Assembly (NCBI GenBank): GCA_037102815.1
Contig: BTPP01000005.1
Span: forward strand, 1,612,001-1,676,000
Reading direction: 5' to 3'
Length of the DNA stretch: 64,000 nt
Source of the DNA: Neurospora intermedia
Taxonomy: Eukaryota; Ascomycota; Sordariomycetes; Sordariales; Sordariaceae
The notes beneath the pieces are model-generated. The model had not been told where the DNA came from. It saw only the letters and a list, made by a program, of their open reading frames with translations, and did not search any database. Made by a program: the position numbers and the translations under genes. Positions 10,645-22,438 of this stretch are shown here, piece after piece. Positions within the stretch are counted from its first letter, which is position 1; every line of letters starts with the position of its first letter.

Positions 10645-13010
10645 CTTGGGTATCTTTGCTTGTTCCTTCTTCTGGTCACCTTCTCAGCAACTTCTTGTTC
10701 CTTTTCGGTTTGTGATTGAGAACGGGTATTATCGTATATTCGTGAAAATTCGTCTCTGTGCCCTATCGACCGGGAAAGGGATGCGCCGGAGTGCGGAGAT
10801 GATGGGCAGGATATATATGTCTAGATGTGATGTCGTACGTATAAACAATTGACCGAGTTCCTGCTCTGTGTTGATATATCAAGAAGCGAAGGTTGCGACA
10901 GGAAGTCCGAGACGGAAAAAGACTGGGGGAAAAAATGAGAGAAATGAGCACACACACAGAGAGAAAGAAGACAACGGATGAAGAAGAGGAAGAAGACGAA
11001 CAAGGTGAGAAGGGAAAATGAGGAAATAAGGCCCTTCTTGAAGTTTTACGTTTAGACGTTTCGGATCTCACGATTCCGGGGATGCAGCGTGACTGATCGT
11101 AGCAAGGGAAGCCATTGCTTCCCATCTCAACCTCGGGCACATTCTAACATTCGGCATCCGGGCGTTATAGCTCGTAGGTAATAGCAATGGACAGGGTTCC
11201 TAGGGATGGACTACTAGCGGCCAGGAAAAGGAGGTTGTCACGAAACATTTTCCAGGGATCATTCCACGTGACGGAGGCGTTAGCACAAAAATAATATCTT
11301 CCCTTGACTACTCTGCTACTATAGCAGCATTCGGCATTTTGGGCGAGAAGTTTCCGTACTTGGCTGATATGGGAATGGCTACATAGGACTAGGCTGTTGG
11401 GAAGCCTGGGATAACGCATCGGTTGAGTCTGTTTCCACCAATCCCTGGCGCTATTGTCTGAATGTCGCATTCTAGGTGTTGTTGAGGGCTGTATGGTAGT
11501 ATCAAAAATATAGCTCAGCCTCAATTCATTATGGTCCATGTTTACGGGAGGGAGGACGGATATGGGAAAGATGTAGGAGCCAGGAGGTGTGCTGTAACAG
11601 ATTCGTCTCAGAGCGTGTTTTGGCTTTTGGGGTGCTGCTCTAGGCGAGCGCTTTGACGTAGGCTGGTAGGGGGGTACTTTATCAGTTTCGAATGACCGCC
11701 ATCTTGACGACAATTTGTGCAGATGTAGGATGTACATAAGTACCAAGAAACTCTCAAGGATATCGCTCTTCCGTCCCGCAAGAATAATGACAACATCAAC
11801 CCAAGAGAGAAGATTTGGGGAGTGAGTCCGAGAAGCCAAGTCTCGCCTTATCTAGTAGGAAGTGATCCGCAAAGGTTGAGGTAGTATCTGTAACGAGCAA
11901 CCGATTGCCCTGTGGAACCCTACGCGCTTGTCACCCCCGTTTTAAACCCAAAAATGACTACTGTAGAGGGACCCCTTTCGGTTCTATATAGTAACTGGTT
12001 GTCCCGATGGTATTCATTTGCTTGCCCTTGGAGCTTATTATTGGATTCTGACCTTCTTGATTAGTACTTTGGTGATCCTAGCTTGGCAATACCAAGTCAA
12101 ACAGATTCATGTTTAATATAACATCACCTCCACAAACTGTCAATGACCGAGTTGGGAGCAACATGCCGTCCAGGTATGGCATCCATTTTGCGGTAGAGGC
12201 ATAATCAAGATCAAAGGCCCACTTGACGCCATAAAGCAGCTTGCGGATGTTTCTTGGGCCGGTCGGGGGTTAACTTGGCTAGATGGGCTGACAGGGTAGT
12301 GGGTGTGCTACCCCGGCTCATATCACACTCGGTGATGTTCCATGCGTCTTGTGGTGAAAAGAGTGGACTTGGGAAAACTATTATTGTGGACGGCATATCA
12401 ATTACGTTTGCAAGGGGAATAGAACATCAGTTGTCTATGACAGGAAGATACGATGCCTTGTTCTCTGTATCGATCCTCGATCTTCTCCTAACACTCCCTG
12501 ATCTGATCGAGCAGCAAACAAAAGAACGGACGAGAACGCGCGAGACGAGTGTTTCTCTTTGACTTCGACATTAGCACGAAATAGAGCCATCGGTATCGTT
12601 GAAGCCTGGCAAGCCCGGCTTGGGCACGGAGCCGTTCACGATGGAACACAGGCCGTCGTAAGTGCTTGACTTCGGTAGTTGACCATGCAGCCTAGAATCG
12701 GTGTTCCGTTCCCTCTCCCTCAAAGGGTCGACCGATTGTGGTCCAGACTCTTGTGGCCCCGGCACGACGGAAGGGCAGAAAGCCATGGAGAGACTCACAA
12801 CGGGATCCGACAGCAGAAAAATGCCTAAGACTGTGGGTATCATTTCTGTTTTTCCCCTCCTGGAAGATTATCTCCCTTGTTGCGTTTGCGTAGTTCCCAG
12901 GCCATACCATGTGGTTGTGGGTGTCAAACTCGCAACCCAATTACAACCGTACAACGGTGCTTGGTAGAGACAAAACGCACCGAAAGCACTCTCGGTCAGA
13001 GACGACTGCC
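10645..13010. other. intergenic region, cupredoxin promoter and SMN 3' flank
   Basis: The left end is the promoter of the secreted cupredoxin-like gene. A long purine-rich stretch lies at about 10890-11035. The right end is the 3' flank of the SMN gene. A 224-codon open frame at 11165-11839 (-) has no recognisable domain and is not called a gene. Confidence 0.45.
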
Positions 13011-13833
13011 TTACTGCTGTGCCTGCTCGTGCAGAGCCTTTTGTTTCCCTTCGTAGAGACCGGTGTAATAGCCTTGAATGAAACACATCATGTCAACAAT
13101 TCGGGTTTATCTTCAAAGGGAAAAGGAGGGAAAAAAAAAAAAAAAACAAAAAAAAAAAAACCCATGCTGTCTTCACATCTAGACACAACGTACCTGCGTA
13201 GTACCATGACATCAAGAGCTTCTTGAGCTCTTCATCCTGCACCGAACCCAACATCAGTTGGGGTCCGGGACCAGGCAAGCTCGCTGCGGTGGCTGCGGTA
13301 GGAGCAGCAGCAGCAGCAGCAGATTGTTGGGTTTCCAGTCCGTTTTGAATTGTGTTGATGGGTGTAGTCTTTTTCTTGGTTAGCCTTTGATTTTTGATAA
13401 CCTGAAAGATGACGAAAGGCAAATTGAAGAGAAGGGAAAAATCAAATTGAAAAATTCATTTCAGCTTCACTCACCTTCACTTCAACAGCGGGTGCCGCGC
13501 CGTCCTCCCCCTCCTGATGGAGATTTGCAGCACCGCTAGGCTTGGCACTCTGATCTCTGCAAAATAATCATGGTTTAGTCACATTTCGATTTCAGTACTG
13601 GTTTGGAGCTTGGGTTGGGACAAGGAGGGATCACAAACTCGACTTCACCAGCGACACCCTCGGGAAGTGCTGCTCCTTCGGCGTGTATGCTGTGATATTT
13701 CTGTAGTGGCCCGTGGTTAGCTAGGTGATGCTCGTGCACATGGACAGCTCTGACATACCTTGTACTCTGCCAATGCCTCGTTCCATGAGTTCACTAGGCT
13801 AGAGTCGTCCCAGATCTCATCATGGGATGCCAT
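13011..13833 (-). CDS. smn1: SMN (survival of motor neuron) homologue with YG box
   Basis: Five short exons, 13833-13759, 13700-13639, 13556-13475, 13401-13194 and 13072-13011, give 162 residues; no single open frame shows the gene. Residues about 4-28 (DEIWDDSSLVNSWNEALAEY) match the Gemin2-binding helix of SMN. A disordered Lys/Ala/Pro middle follows. The C-terminus is the oligomerising YG box, LMSWYYAGYYTGLYEGKQ (residues about 134-151), interrupted by the last intron at its second Gly. There is no Tudor domain, as in fission yeast Smn1, which is of similar size. SMN proteins assemble Sm rings on spliceosomal snRNAs and shuttle between cytoplasm and nucleus. The last intron carries an A-rich run (13131-13160 on the plus strand). 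An in-frame ATG at 13950 would add 39 residues. The internal start is preferred because the family begins just before the Gemin2-binding helix. Confidence 0.9.
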
Positions 13834-15052
13834 CGCTGGAATGAATCGCTGCGAGATTTCGTCGTTTCCGTACCGGGGGTGCGCGGTTGCAAACAAGCGT
13901 GAAATGCCGTGCCGTTGCTGGCTGTTGCGAGTTTGGAGGATTTGGGACAAAATTCAATTGTTAGTGCACCCCGCGCCCGGATTGCAATTGACCATCCGTC
14001 GCCTACGTACCACACAGCTCCAACCGTCTGCCCTCACGGCACTGTCCCATAAAAGAACAGGGCATTTCGCACCATCTTCAACAACAGACACAACAATGTC
14101 AACACACAGGAGAATTTGGGATCATTGTCGGCTTCAAAGTCCGAACCGGACGGTCAAAGGCTCCTGACCGGGAGAAGGTGACAATTTCAGCCCGGATAGC
14201 GGGACCGCGGAAAACCTCTGCCGCAAAGACACAGTCGGACATGGACGGCACCGAAGGTGGACCACCACATTTGCTTTCGGCGTCCCTTTCCCCGAGACAA
14301 CCTCAGCCTTTGGTACCACCGGTTGTTACCTCTTTTTCCAGGCATCATATGCGATCGTCAGGAGCTCAAGTAGTCGTGTGTTCGATCTTGACTCGAACGG
14401 TTTGCACACCGAGATATGGCAGATGAAGATCACGAAAGTCCTGATGGAAACTCCAACCATAAACCGCTCAGAAAAGTTCTGGGAGGTGCATCTCGGGACA
14501 ACCGCCAAGGAGGGGAAGCCAACGCCTTTGGCCACGCCTGGAACGCTGAATGCATGATCTCGGAAACACGGAGATCAGCGTGCTGATCCAGCAATTCTTT
14601 AAAGCCCTCGATATCTCTGCAAGTCCGATGACCTGCTTCATTGGTTAATAAGTCATATGCTGGCCGGGCGGGTTTACCGGGTACCTGGCTGAGATGGCGG
14701 GATGGCACTGGGACAAGGCAAGTTCGGAGAAGAATTATACCTACACTACAGCGTCCGGTGGGATGAAAAGGTACCCCTGGAGCCCTATCGGTAGAGCTAG
14801 GGAGTGTGGGGTACATGCTAAACATACAGCCTAATCGCTTCTTCACGTCATGCGGTCCTCCCCGCGATCCAACAGGTACAAAGAGCTAGAGCTCCTCCTA
14901 GAGCTTCTCAACTTGACATCTTTCATTGAATTTGTTGTTTCTCTCACTTCGTTCCTCATAATCCACAGACATCAGACCCTTGCAACAAGTCGCCCGGACG
15001 GTCTATCAGCTCGGCTCTCCCTCATCCCTCAGCCTCACCAATTAAAGAAGCT
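13834..15052. other. divergent promoter region, SMN / FGGY kinase
   Basis: This is the shared upstream DNA of the minus-strand SMN gene and the plus-strand FGGY kinase gene. No further gene is supported. Confidence 0.5.
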
Positions 15053-17091
15053 ATGTCGTAAGTGGAAACAAACAACCACTTACTGACACGCAACGTCACC
15101 AACTGACTCCGGAACAGGTCTTCACAGGTTCGGGAGATTCTCGCCGTTTTTTCACAATCCGAGAACACGAAACTTACCGCAGAGTGGCACAGGATCACTA
15201 CATTGGCATCGACGTCGGAACAGGCTCAGCCCGAGCCTGTATCATTGACTCGACGGGCGATATCAAGGCACTCGCGGCCCAAAACATCAAGCTATGGACG
15301 CCTGCCTCGGGCCTTGAAGGCTCGCAATACGTATGTAGACCAAAACGAGGGACAGCAGCATCTCCCCAGTTTGGACACTAACATGTCACTTAGGAACAAT
15401 CAACGACAGACATCTGGAATGCCATCTGCAACTGCGTGAAGCAGGTCCTGGCCGAATCCAAAGTGGACCCGAACTCCGTGAAAGGAATCGGATTTGATGC
15501 CACATGCTCGCTGGCCGTTTTCACCCACGACACAAACGAACCTGTTCCCGTGACCGGTCCGGATTTCAAGAATGATGGCAATGACAGGAACGTCATCTTG
15601 TGGCTCGACCATCGCCCTCTGGCGGAAGCGGAGAAGATCAACAACACCAACCACAACCTACTCCGTTATGTCGGCGGCAAGATGAGCGTGGAAATGGAGA
15701 TTCCCAAGGTTCTCTGGCTCAAGAACAACATGCCGCCCGAGCTGTTTGCCCGCTGCAAGTTCTTCGACTTGACGGATGCCTTGACCTACATAGCAACTGG
15801 AAAGGAGATCCGAAGCTTCTGCAGCACTGTGTGTAAGCAGGGGTTCGTGCCTGTGGGCGTCGATGGTAGCGTAAAGGGATGGCAAGAGGACTTCTATGAG
15901 ACCATTGGTCTGGGCGACCTCGTGACGGACAATTTCGTCAGGATGGGCGGAGTTGACGGGGTAGTGAGTGCCTGATCCGAGTGCTGACTGTTTACGAAAT
16001 GGCTAATCATCAAATAGAACGGCTCTTGGATGAGCGCGGGAGAGCTTGTTGGCGGTTTGTCTGAAGAGGCAGGCCAACAGCTCGGCCTACCGGCTGGTAT
16101 TGCCATCGGCAGCGGTGTTATCGACGCATACGCTGGGTGGATTGGGACAGTTGGAGCGAAGGTCAAGCTATCCCCGGATCAACGCGACGACAGCGTTGCA
16201 CCAAACGACGTTTCGCAGGCCTTTACCCGTTTAGCTGCCGTTGCTGGCACATCAACCTGCCATCTCGCCATGTCCAAGGGTCCGGTTTTCGTACCCGGAG
16301 TTTGGGGTCCGTACAGAGATGTTTTGATCCCGGGCTATTGGATGGCTGAGGGAGGTCAATCGGCCACAGGCGAGCTCATGAAGCACATGCTGGAGACGCA
16401 TGTCGCATATGACGAAACCGTCAAAGAGGCTGAAGCTGCCGGGAAGAATATTTACGATTACCTCAACGAACATCTCAAGGAAATGGCCAAAAAGACCAAC
16501 GCGCCGTCCATATCATACCTGGTCCGCCACTTTTTCTTCTATGGCGATCTTTGGGGCAACCGCTCGCCCATTGCCGACCCCAACATGCGTGGAGCCATCA
16601 TTGGCATGAGCAATGACAAGAGCAAGGACGGCATGGCCTTGTTGTACTATTCCACCATGGAATTCATCGCCCTCCAGACGCGACAGATTGTCGAGGCCAT
16701 GAACACTGCCGGACACACCATCAAGAGCATCTTCATGTCAGGCAGCCAATGCCAAAACGAGATTCTGATGGACCTGATTGCCACGGCATGCGACATGCCT
16801 GTCTTGATCCCTCGTTACGTCAACGCGGCAGTGGTGCACGGGGCCGCCATGCTGGGAGCGAAGGCGGCCAGTGCCAAGCCGGATGGCACGACTGAACCTC
16901 TGTGGGACATTATGGACCGCATGAGCAAGCCCGGCAAGACGGTCTGGTCTCGTGGTGATCCCGCCGAGAAGAAGCTTCTGGATGCCAAGTACGAGATCTT
17001 CCTTGACCAGGCCAGGACTCAGCAGGAGTATAGAAAGAAGATCGATGCGGCCCTCAAGGGGTCATCGCTCGAGGGTCAAGAGGCCAACTAA
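15053..17091 (+). CDS. FGGY-family carbohydrate kinase (D-ribulokinase-like)
   Basis: Exons 15053-15057, 15183-15330, 15394-15963 and 16018-17091 encode 598 residues. The first coding exon is only 5 nt (ATGTC). Its intron runs from GTAAGT to CGCAG and joins to give MSVAQDHYIGIDVGTGSARA, placing the family phosphate-binding loop at residues about 10-20. Without this exon the frame has no ATG before the loop, only a GTG at 15184. Other landmarks are GFDATCSLAVF, the sugar-site LWLDHRP, AGTSTCHLAMS, GYWMAEGGQSATGEL and the nucleotide-site MSGSQCQNEILMDLI. The length and motifs fit the eukaryotic FGGY / yeast Ydr109c branch, which phosphorylates D-ribulose, rather than xylulose or glycerol kinases. 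Substrate assignment is by family only. The gene is divergent from SMN. Confidence 0.93.
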
Positions 17092-17654
17092 AAGAGTATA
17101 GAGTCATTTAAGAGGGTGCCAGGAAACATAGAACTGGAATTGGCGTGGAGTTCTTGATAGTAGGGACCTAAGGGGCAGTAAATCAGTAGATGCCATTAAG
17201 AAATTCGGTGTTGATGATGTGAATGATGATGTCGTTGTTTTTGTCATGAACGGTGAAAGTGTGAATGATATCACGAGAGCGTACTGTAGAGATTCTTGGT
17301 GTTGTAGGTACCTGGAAGACTGTGTGCTGTCGAAGCTAGGATGGAAGCAAATGCGTAGACCATGCAGGTAGGTATCCAGTACTTTCAATCGACGGGATTG
17401 CTCCGTGTAGTAGAAAGTAGATGTACATGCTCCTTGGCGCCCCACATCAAAGGCTGGGGAGCTGCCGCCTTCGCGGTGCCAATTCAAGAAAAACAAATCG
17501 ACAAGGCGACGCAAAACAACAAAAACACCACAAAGACTCACAAACGGCACCGCTCTGCTAGTCCGGCACAGCAAACGCGCGTCGACCAAACGCGTCCCCC
17601 CGCATTTCTCACACACGTTGTCGGTTTTCTTTGGTCCAAATCGACACTGCAACC
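17092..17654. other. intergenic region between FGGY kinase and nic96
   Basis: This holds the 3' flank of the kinase gene and the promoter/leader of nic96, both on the plus strand. The minus-strand frame that starts in nic96 and runs through here is a shadow. Confidence 0.5.
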
Positions 17655-20600
17655 ATGTCTCTCTTCGGTAACCTGGGCGGAGCGACCACGAGCGCGCCAG
17701 CAACCAACACTTTGTTTGGTGGTACTGCGGGCAACACCACTGCCACCTCGCTGTTCGGAACCCCGACGACCAACACGGCCCAAACCGGCTCGACAGCGAC
17801 TGCCCCAGCAACTGGCGGTTTATTCGGCGCCAATCCCGCGACCACTCAAGCGACCCCCTCCCTTTTCGGCGGCACCGCGACTGCGACCGCTCCCGCCACC
17901 GGTGGTCTGTTCGGAAGCACACCAGCTGCGACAACCGGCACCGCGACGGCCCAAGCAGGAACCACGGGCGGTTTGTTTGGAAACACTGGCACGGCCACAG
18001 ATGCCAAACCATCGCTGTTCGGTACAGGCACCACCACGACTACCACCCAGCCAGCGACTGGTGGTCTCTTTGGAAACCTGGGCACCACCACTGCCAATCA
18101 ACAACCAGCTGCCGGAACCACTGGGGGTCTATTTGGTGGCTTGGGCAACACCTCAACAACGGCCGCCAAGCCCTCCCTCTTCGGTGCCCCGGCTACTTCT
18201 ACACAACAACCTGCCACCATGGGAGTTCCCGGTACCGCGAGCGCCAGCCTCTTCGGAGCTACCAACAACCAAGCCCCCGCCAACAACTCGGCACCCGTCA
18301 ACCAGACCAGTGGCGCCTTCTTCGACAGCCTACTCGCCCGCAACAAGAAGCTAGCCGAAGGGGAGACGGCGCTCGGCGACCTCCCAAGTCTCCAGCTCGG
18401 CCTTGGTGATCTTCGTCAGCGACTCAAAAAGGTTGGCCCTCCGACACAGGGTCGTCCCATTGATGGAAAGGCACACTACTTCCTCGCCGCGTCTGGCGTC
18501 GACCCAGGCGCTGCTATCAGAGATCTCGGCGCCTTTGGCCTTGGGGCACGGGCGGAAAGGCCACAGACTGGATATGGAGCTAGGGACGAGGTGGATGTTG
18601 AGACGTACCTGTCCAACTTGCAGCAGAAGACAACGCTGAGCATGATATCGGATGGCCTGGAACGCTCCGTCCGCGATTTCGACAGCTTCCTGGAGGAGAA
18701 CGTGACGATGGAGTGGGAAGCACAACGGAAACGTATCTACCAGCACTTTGGTATTCAGCCCAGGAACGAGGCCGAGCGTGCCAGTGGTTCGGCCCGTGAG
18801 GGAGGGTTCGGTCGTTCTCGTCGCAGAGGCTCTCAGACCCCTCACGCTACCCAGAACGCGAGGTCAGGCTTGCAGCGAACCATCATAGGTACGCCAAGCC
18901 GGATTGGTTCTCATGCGCCCGAGTTCTCGGATGTCGAAAAGGACGCTGGCACCTCTGTCAGTACATTCGGCTCGGTGGAGGACCGGTTCCTTCGCGAAAA
19001 GCAGGAAAAGCTTTCCGAGCAGGTCCGCTACGTCAACGATGCCCGGCAGCACAGGGAGCCCGTCTATATTTGTCGCGATTTCGCGGATCTGGAGAGCAGG
19101 TCTGGTGACAAGCATGCGCCGCATATTGTGGATGCGTATCGGGCCATGATGGAAATTGTCGGAGAAAACCCTCATCTGGGTCAGGTGCCAAGGGAACGGG
19201 CATTTGCCAAGAAGTACCTGGATCCCAGTACCTCATCCAAGAATGCTGTTGATATGAGAAAGCAGATCCTCGACGGCGCCAACCGGTTCTTGGAGAAGCA
19301 ATTCTTCGACGAGGTCAACGCGCTAATCGCCAAGTATCCTCAGGACGCGAACCTTGGAGGCAAGCCCGACGTTGTCAGCAAGATCAAGGCGTATATCAGG
19401 CTCCGGATCGCCCGCAAGACGTTGGTCCCCGATAACACCGATCTCCAGTCTGTCAACGGCGAGTACATCTGGGCTGTTGTCTTCTATCTCTTGCGCGCTG
19501 GTTTTGTGAACGAGGCGGCCACGTACGTCAACGACATGCAACATCACTTCCGCAGCATCGACAGGACGTTCCCAGGTTACATCAACAGCTATGCCTCTAG
19601 CGAAGATCGCAGACTCAAGCGTCAGATGCAAGACCGGTGCACGAGCGAGTACAACCAGCGTATTCGCAACGCCCCCGAAGGCACCATCGACCCGTTCCGC
19701 ATGGCTTGCTACAAGATTATCGGTCGGTGCGATGTTAGCAACAGGAGTCTTGACAACCTCAACACAGATGTCAACGACTGGATCTGGCTGCAGTTCAACC
19801 TCGCCCGCGAGTCTGCCAAGGAGCTTGAGATTGCCGGCGAATCGTACGGTCTTCCTGAGCTCCGAGCCAGCATCAAAGAGATTGGCCTCAAGCACTTCCC
19901 CAAGAGCCCTGCCGAGGACACTAACGGTAGCTTCGGCATGTTCTTTTTCATGCAGATTCTTGCGGGCATGTTCGAGGAGGCTATTGCTTATCTCTACCCC
20001 TTCTCTTATGTCGATGCTGTCCACTTCGCCATCGCCCTGACCTACTACGGCCTGCTGCGTCCTGCCGATGCCTTCACTACCGGCAACGAGCTGCTTTCTT
20101 ACAGCACCCGTGGTCTCCCGCAGATCAACTTCGGTAGAATGCTGGGGTACTACACTCGCGACTTCCGCGCTGCCAACGCCGCCTCCGCCGTCGACTACCT
20201 GGTACTCATCTGCCTCAACGCCGACGACGCCGCGGGCAACGGCCAAGCCCAAGCCCAACTCTGCCACGAGGCTCTCCGCGAACTTGTCCTTGAAACCCGC
20301 GAATTTAGCAAGCTTATCGGCGACATCAAGCCCGACGGCCACCGCATCCCCGGCGTCATCGAGCAGCGCGGCTCTCTCATCGCTCTGGGCCACGAGCAAG
20401 AGTTCGTCACGCAAATCACCCACCAGGCTGCCACCTACGCCGACGACAACGGCCGAACCACGGACGCCGTCCTGCTCTACCACCTGGCAGGCGACTACGA
20501 CACCGTCATCGCCATCGTCAGCCGTGCCCTCAGCGAGGCTGTCTCGCTCGAGATTGGCGAGGATCCTCTGCGCCTGGTGCCCATCAAGCCCCGTGCCGAC

Positions 20601-20820
20601 GGCGACGTGGCCAACGCACAGCAGGGAACGAGCCTCAGCCTGGCGGCGATCGATGATCCCGTTGAGCTGGCCCATACCATGATGTCCATGTACGAGCGCG
20701 ATGCCATGTTCTTGAACCATGTCCGCGACCAGAACAGGATTGCGTGCAATATTTTGTTGAAGATGAGCGAGATTAAGGAAATGATTCAGCGCAACGAGTG
20801 GGCCCAAGCTATTGATGTAT

Positions 20821-20871
<51 letters not shown>

Positions 20872-21291
20872 CATTCCTTTCCTTTCCTTCCCCTCCTTAT
20901 CCTCCTCCTCCACCCACACCATCTTTACCCCCCACCAAGTACCGTTCTACTGACACGCCCAAACCAGGTCATTCGCTCCCTCGAAATCCTCCCCACCGAC
21001 GATTGCATGGGCGACCCCGCCAAGATCCGGTCCTACGCGTCCAAGTTTTCGAGCCTGCCCCAGCCTGTAGCCATCAACGTGCCCAACCTGCTCATGTGGA
21101 CAATCATCTGCTGCACGCGGCAGCGCGAGCGGCTGCTTACCGGCCAGTTCGTCGGCAACACGGGCACGGCGCGCGAGATGCTTGCAAGATTGAAGCAGAT
21201 CACGGTGGACTTGACGACGTATACCAGCCAGCTGAGGTACAGGCTGCCGCCGCATTTGGTTGAGGCACTGGCTCGGGCTAGTGCTGATTGA
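17655..21291 (+). CDS. nic96: nucleoporin Nic96/Nup93 with N-terminal FG repeats
   Basis: Two exons, 17655-20816 and 20968-21291, give 1161 residues. Residues 1-210 are Thr/Ala/Gly-rich with many SLFG, GLFG and LFG repeats, starting MSLFGNLGGATTS. A conserved short linear segment follows (residues about 218-265, with SGAFFDSLLARNKKLAEG), resembling the Nic96 motif that recruits the Nsp1-Nup49-Nup57 channel trimer. After a linker, an alpha-solenoid Nic96 domain fills residues about 430-1161. The protein is an inner-ring scaffold linker of the nuclear pore. Yeast Nic96 (839 aa) lacks the FG extension, while filamentous relatives are longer. An in-frame ATG eight codons upstream (17631) is less likely, since MSLFG is the usual start. 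The only intron (20817-20967) begins GTATG and contains 50 consecutive T. Confidence 0.95.
20822..20871 (+). repeat. poly(T)50 in the nic96 intron
   Basis: An uninterrupted run of 50 T starts five bases after the donor G of the nic96 intron and is followed by a further pyrimidine-rich stretch reaching almost to the acceptor. Run lengths of this order are often wrong in assemblies, so the exact number is uncertain. Confidence 0.85.
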
Positions 21292-22438
21292 GTTTTTTCG
21301 GGGGGTGTTGGGTATGTTGTTGAGGAGGGTGAGAGGTGAGATGTTGGGGTAGAGGATAAATGTCAAAGTAAAGCTAAGGATTATTGGACTTGGTTACGGT
21401 TATCAAGAGAGGAGTGATGAACAATTATTATGTTGAAAAGAAGGATTCGAAACAATTGATTAGTAGAAGAGGACCTGGTGATGAAACCCTTGGAAATCTC
21501 GGTCGTCTGTCAGTTGGCCTGGGACGAAGTGATTCATGTTCGTTAGCCTTTGACAAGTCAATAGTGGTCTGCTTGTTTGTATGGTTCTTCGGACTGGAGT
21601 TCGAATACGGGAGATGTGGAACTCTTATAAGCCTCCTAAGAGCAAAACTGGGCTTCATTTACAGTATCATAGGACAAACATAAAGGGCTTAGGACGCCAC
21701 AGAAGTCACTGATGCCTCTCTCTTTCACTTTTTTCCAAAACTGGAAGTTATCAATCTGCACTGGTTACCCGATAAAGAGCCGAACGCTTTTCTATATCTA
21801 GCTTAATTACCCTTTTCGATACCAGACTAACGAACAAGCCAGGGCTTCATTCAATTTTATAGCACTTTCTGTCACAAGTCGTTGTGGTGTAGGGGTGTGA
21901 AGATGATGTGGCCAGACGTCCTTTTGCCACACGACTAGAGTGCTCTTTCTTCATCGGTGCCCCCTTTTCTTATGGCAATCCACACGAGTCAAGGTTGTTC
22001 ACACACTTTCAAAGGTGCGAAGCGAGTTATTCGGAACGAAACCCGTCCTTCCTTCCTCCTCCCTTTTTTTTCGAGCTTTCTTATCGAGGTATAGTAATGC
22101 AGTGCTCACAGAGCAAAATTATTTCTGATATGTTGGAGGGAAATCATTGGTATCCATAATAACTCTTCTGTTACCACCTTCTGGCCATTAATATCCCCGG
22201 TTCCGTCGGGCCACCTTTGTCGCTGTCCGATTTTAGTCCTGTGCATCCTGGGTTGCCGCTGATTCCCTTCCGCCACTGATGTTCGCCGGTAGTTCTGGAT
22301 GAGAATGACATCGCCAGTATGTTGGACACTCATCCAGACTCCCATCGAAGATCCATCAACTATTTATTACATATCACCAACCAACCATGTCCCCTCGCTC
22401 AGCCGTTTTAAGTCGCACCCACACCCACCACGGCCCAG
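21292..22438. other. intergenic region between convergent genes
   Basis: This holds the 3' flanks of nic96 (+) and the aldo/keto reductase gene (-). No gene or RNA is recognisable. Confidence 0.5.

Noticed and set aside
11165-11839. 224-codon minus-strand open frame
   Set aside because: No domain, signal, repeat or family feature; residue composition looks random, and no supporting splice or neighbour context exists.
15184-15381. Start of the FGGY kinase at GTG
   Set aside because: Nuclear genes of fungi start at ATG as a rule, and the 5-nt exon gives an ATG start with proper splice sites.
19323-20807. 494-codon minus-strand open frame inside nic96
   Set aside because: It mirrors nic96 codon bias on the opposite strand. 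The plus-strand protein is clearly the real gene.
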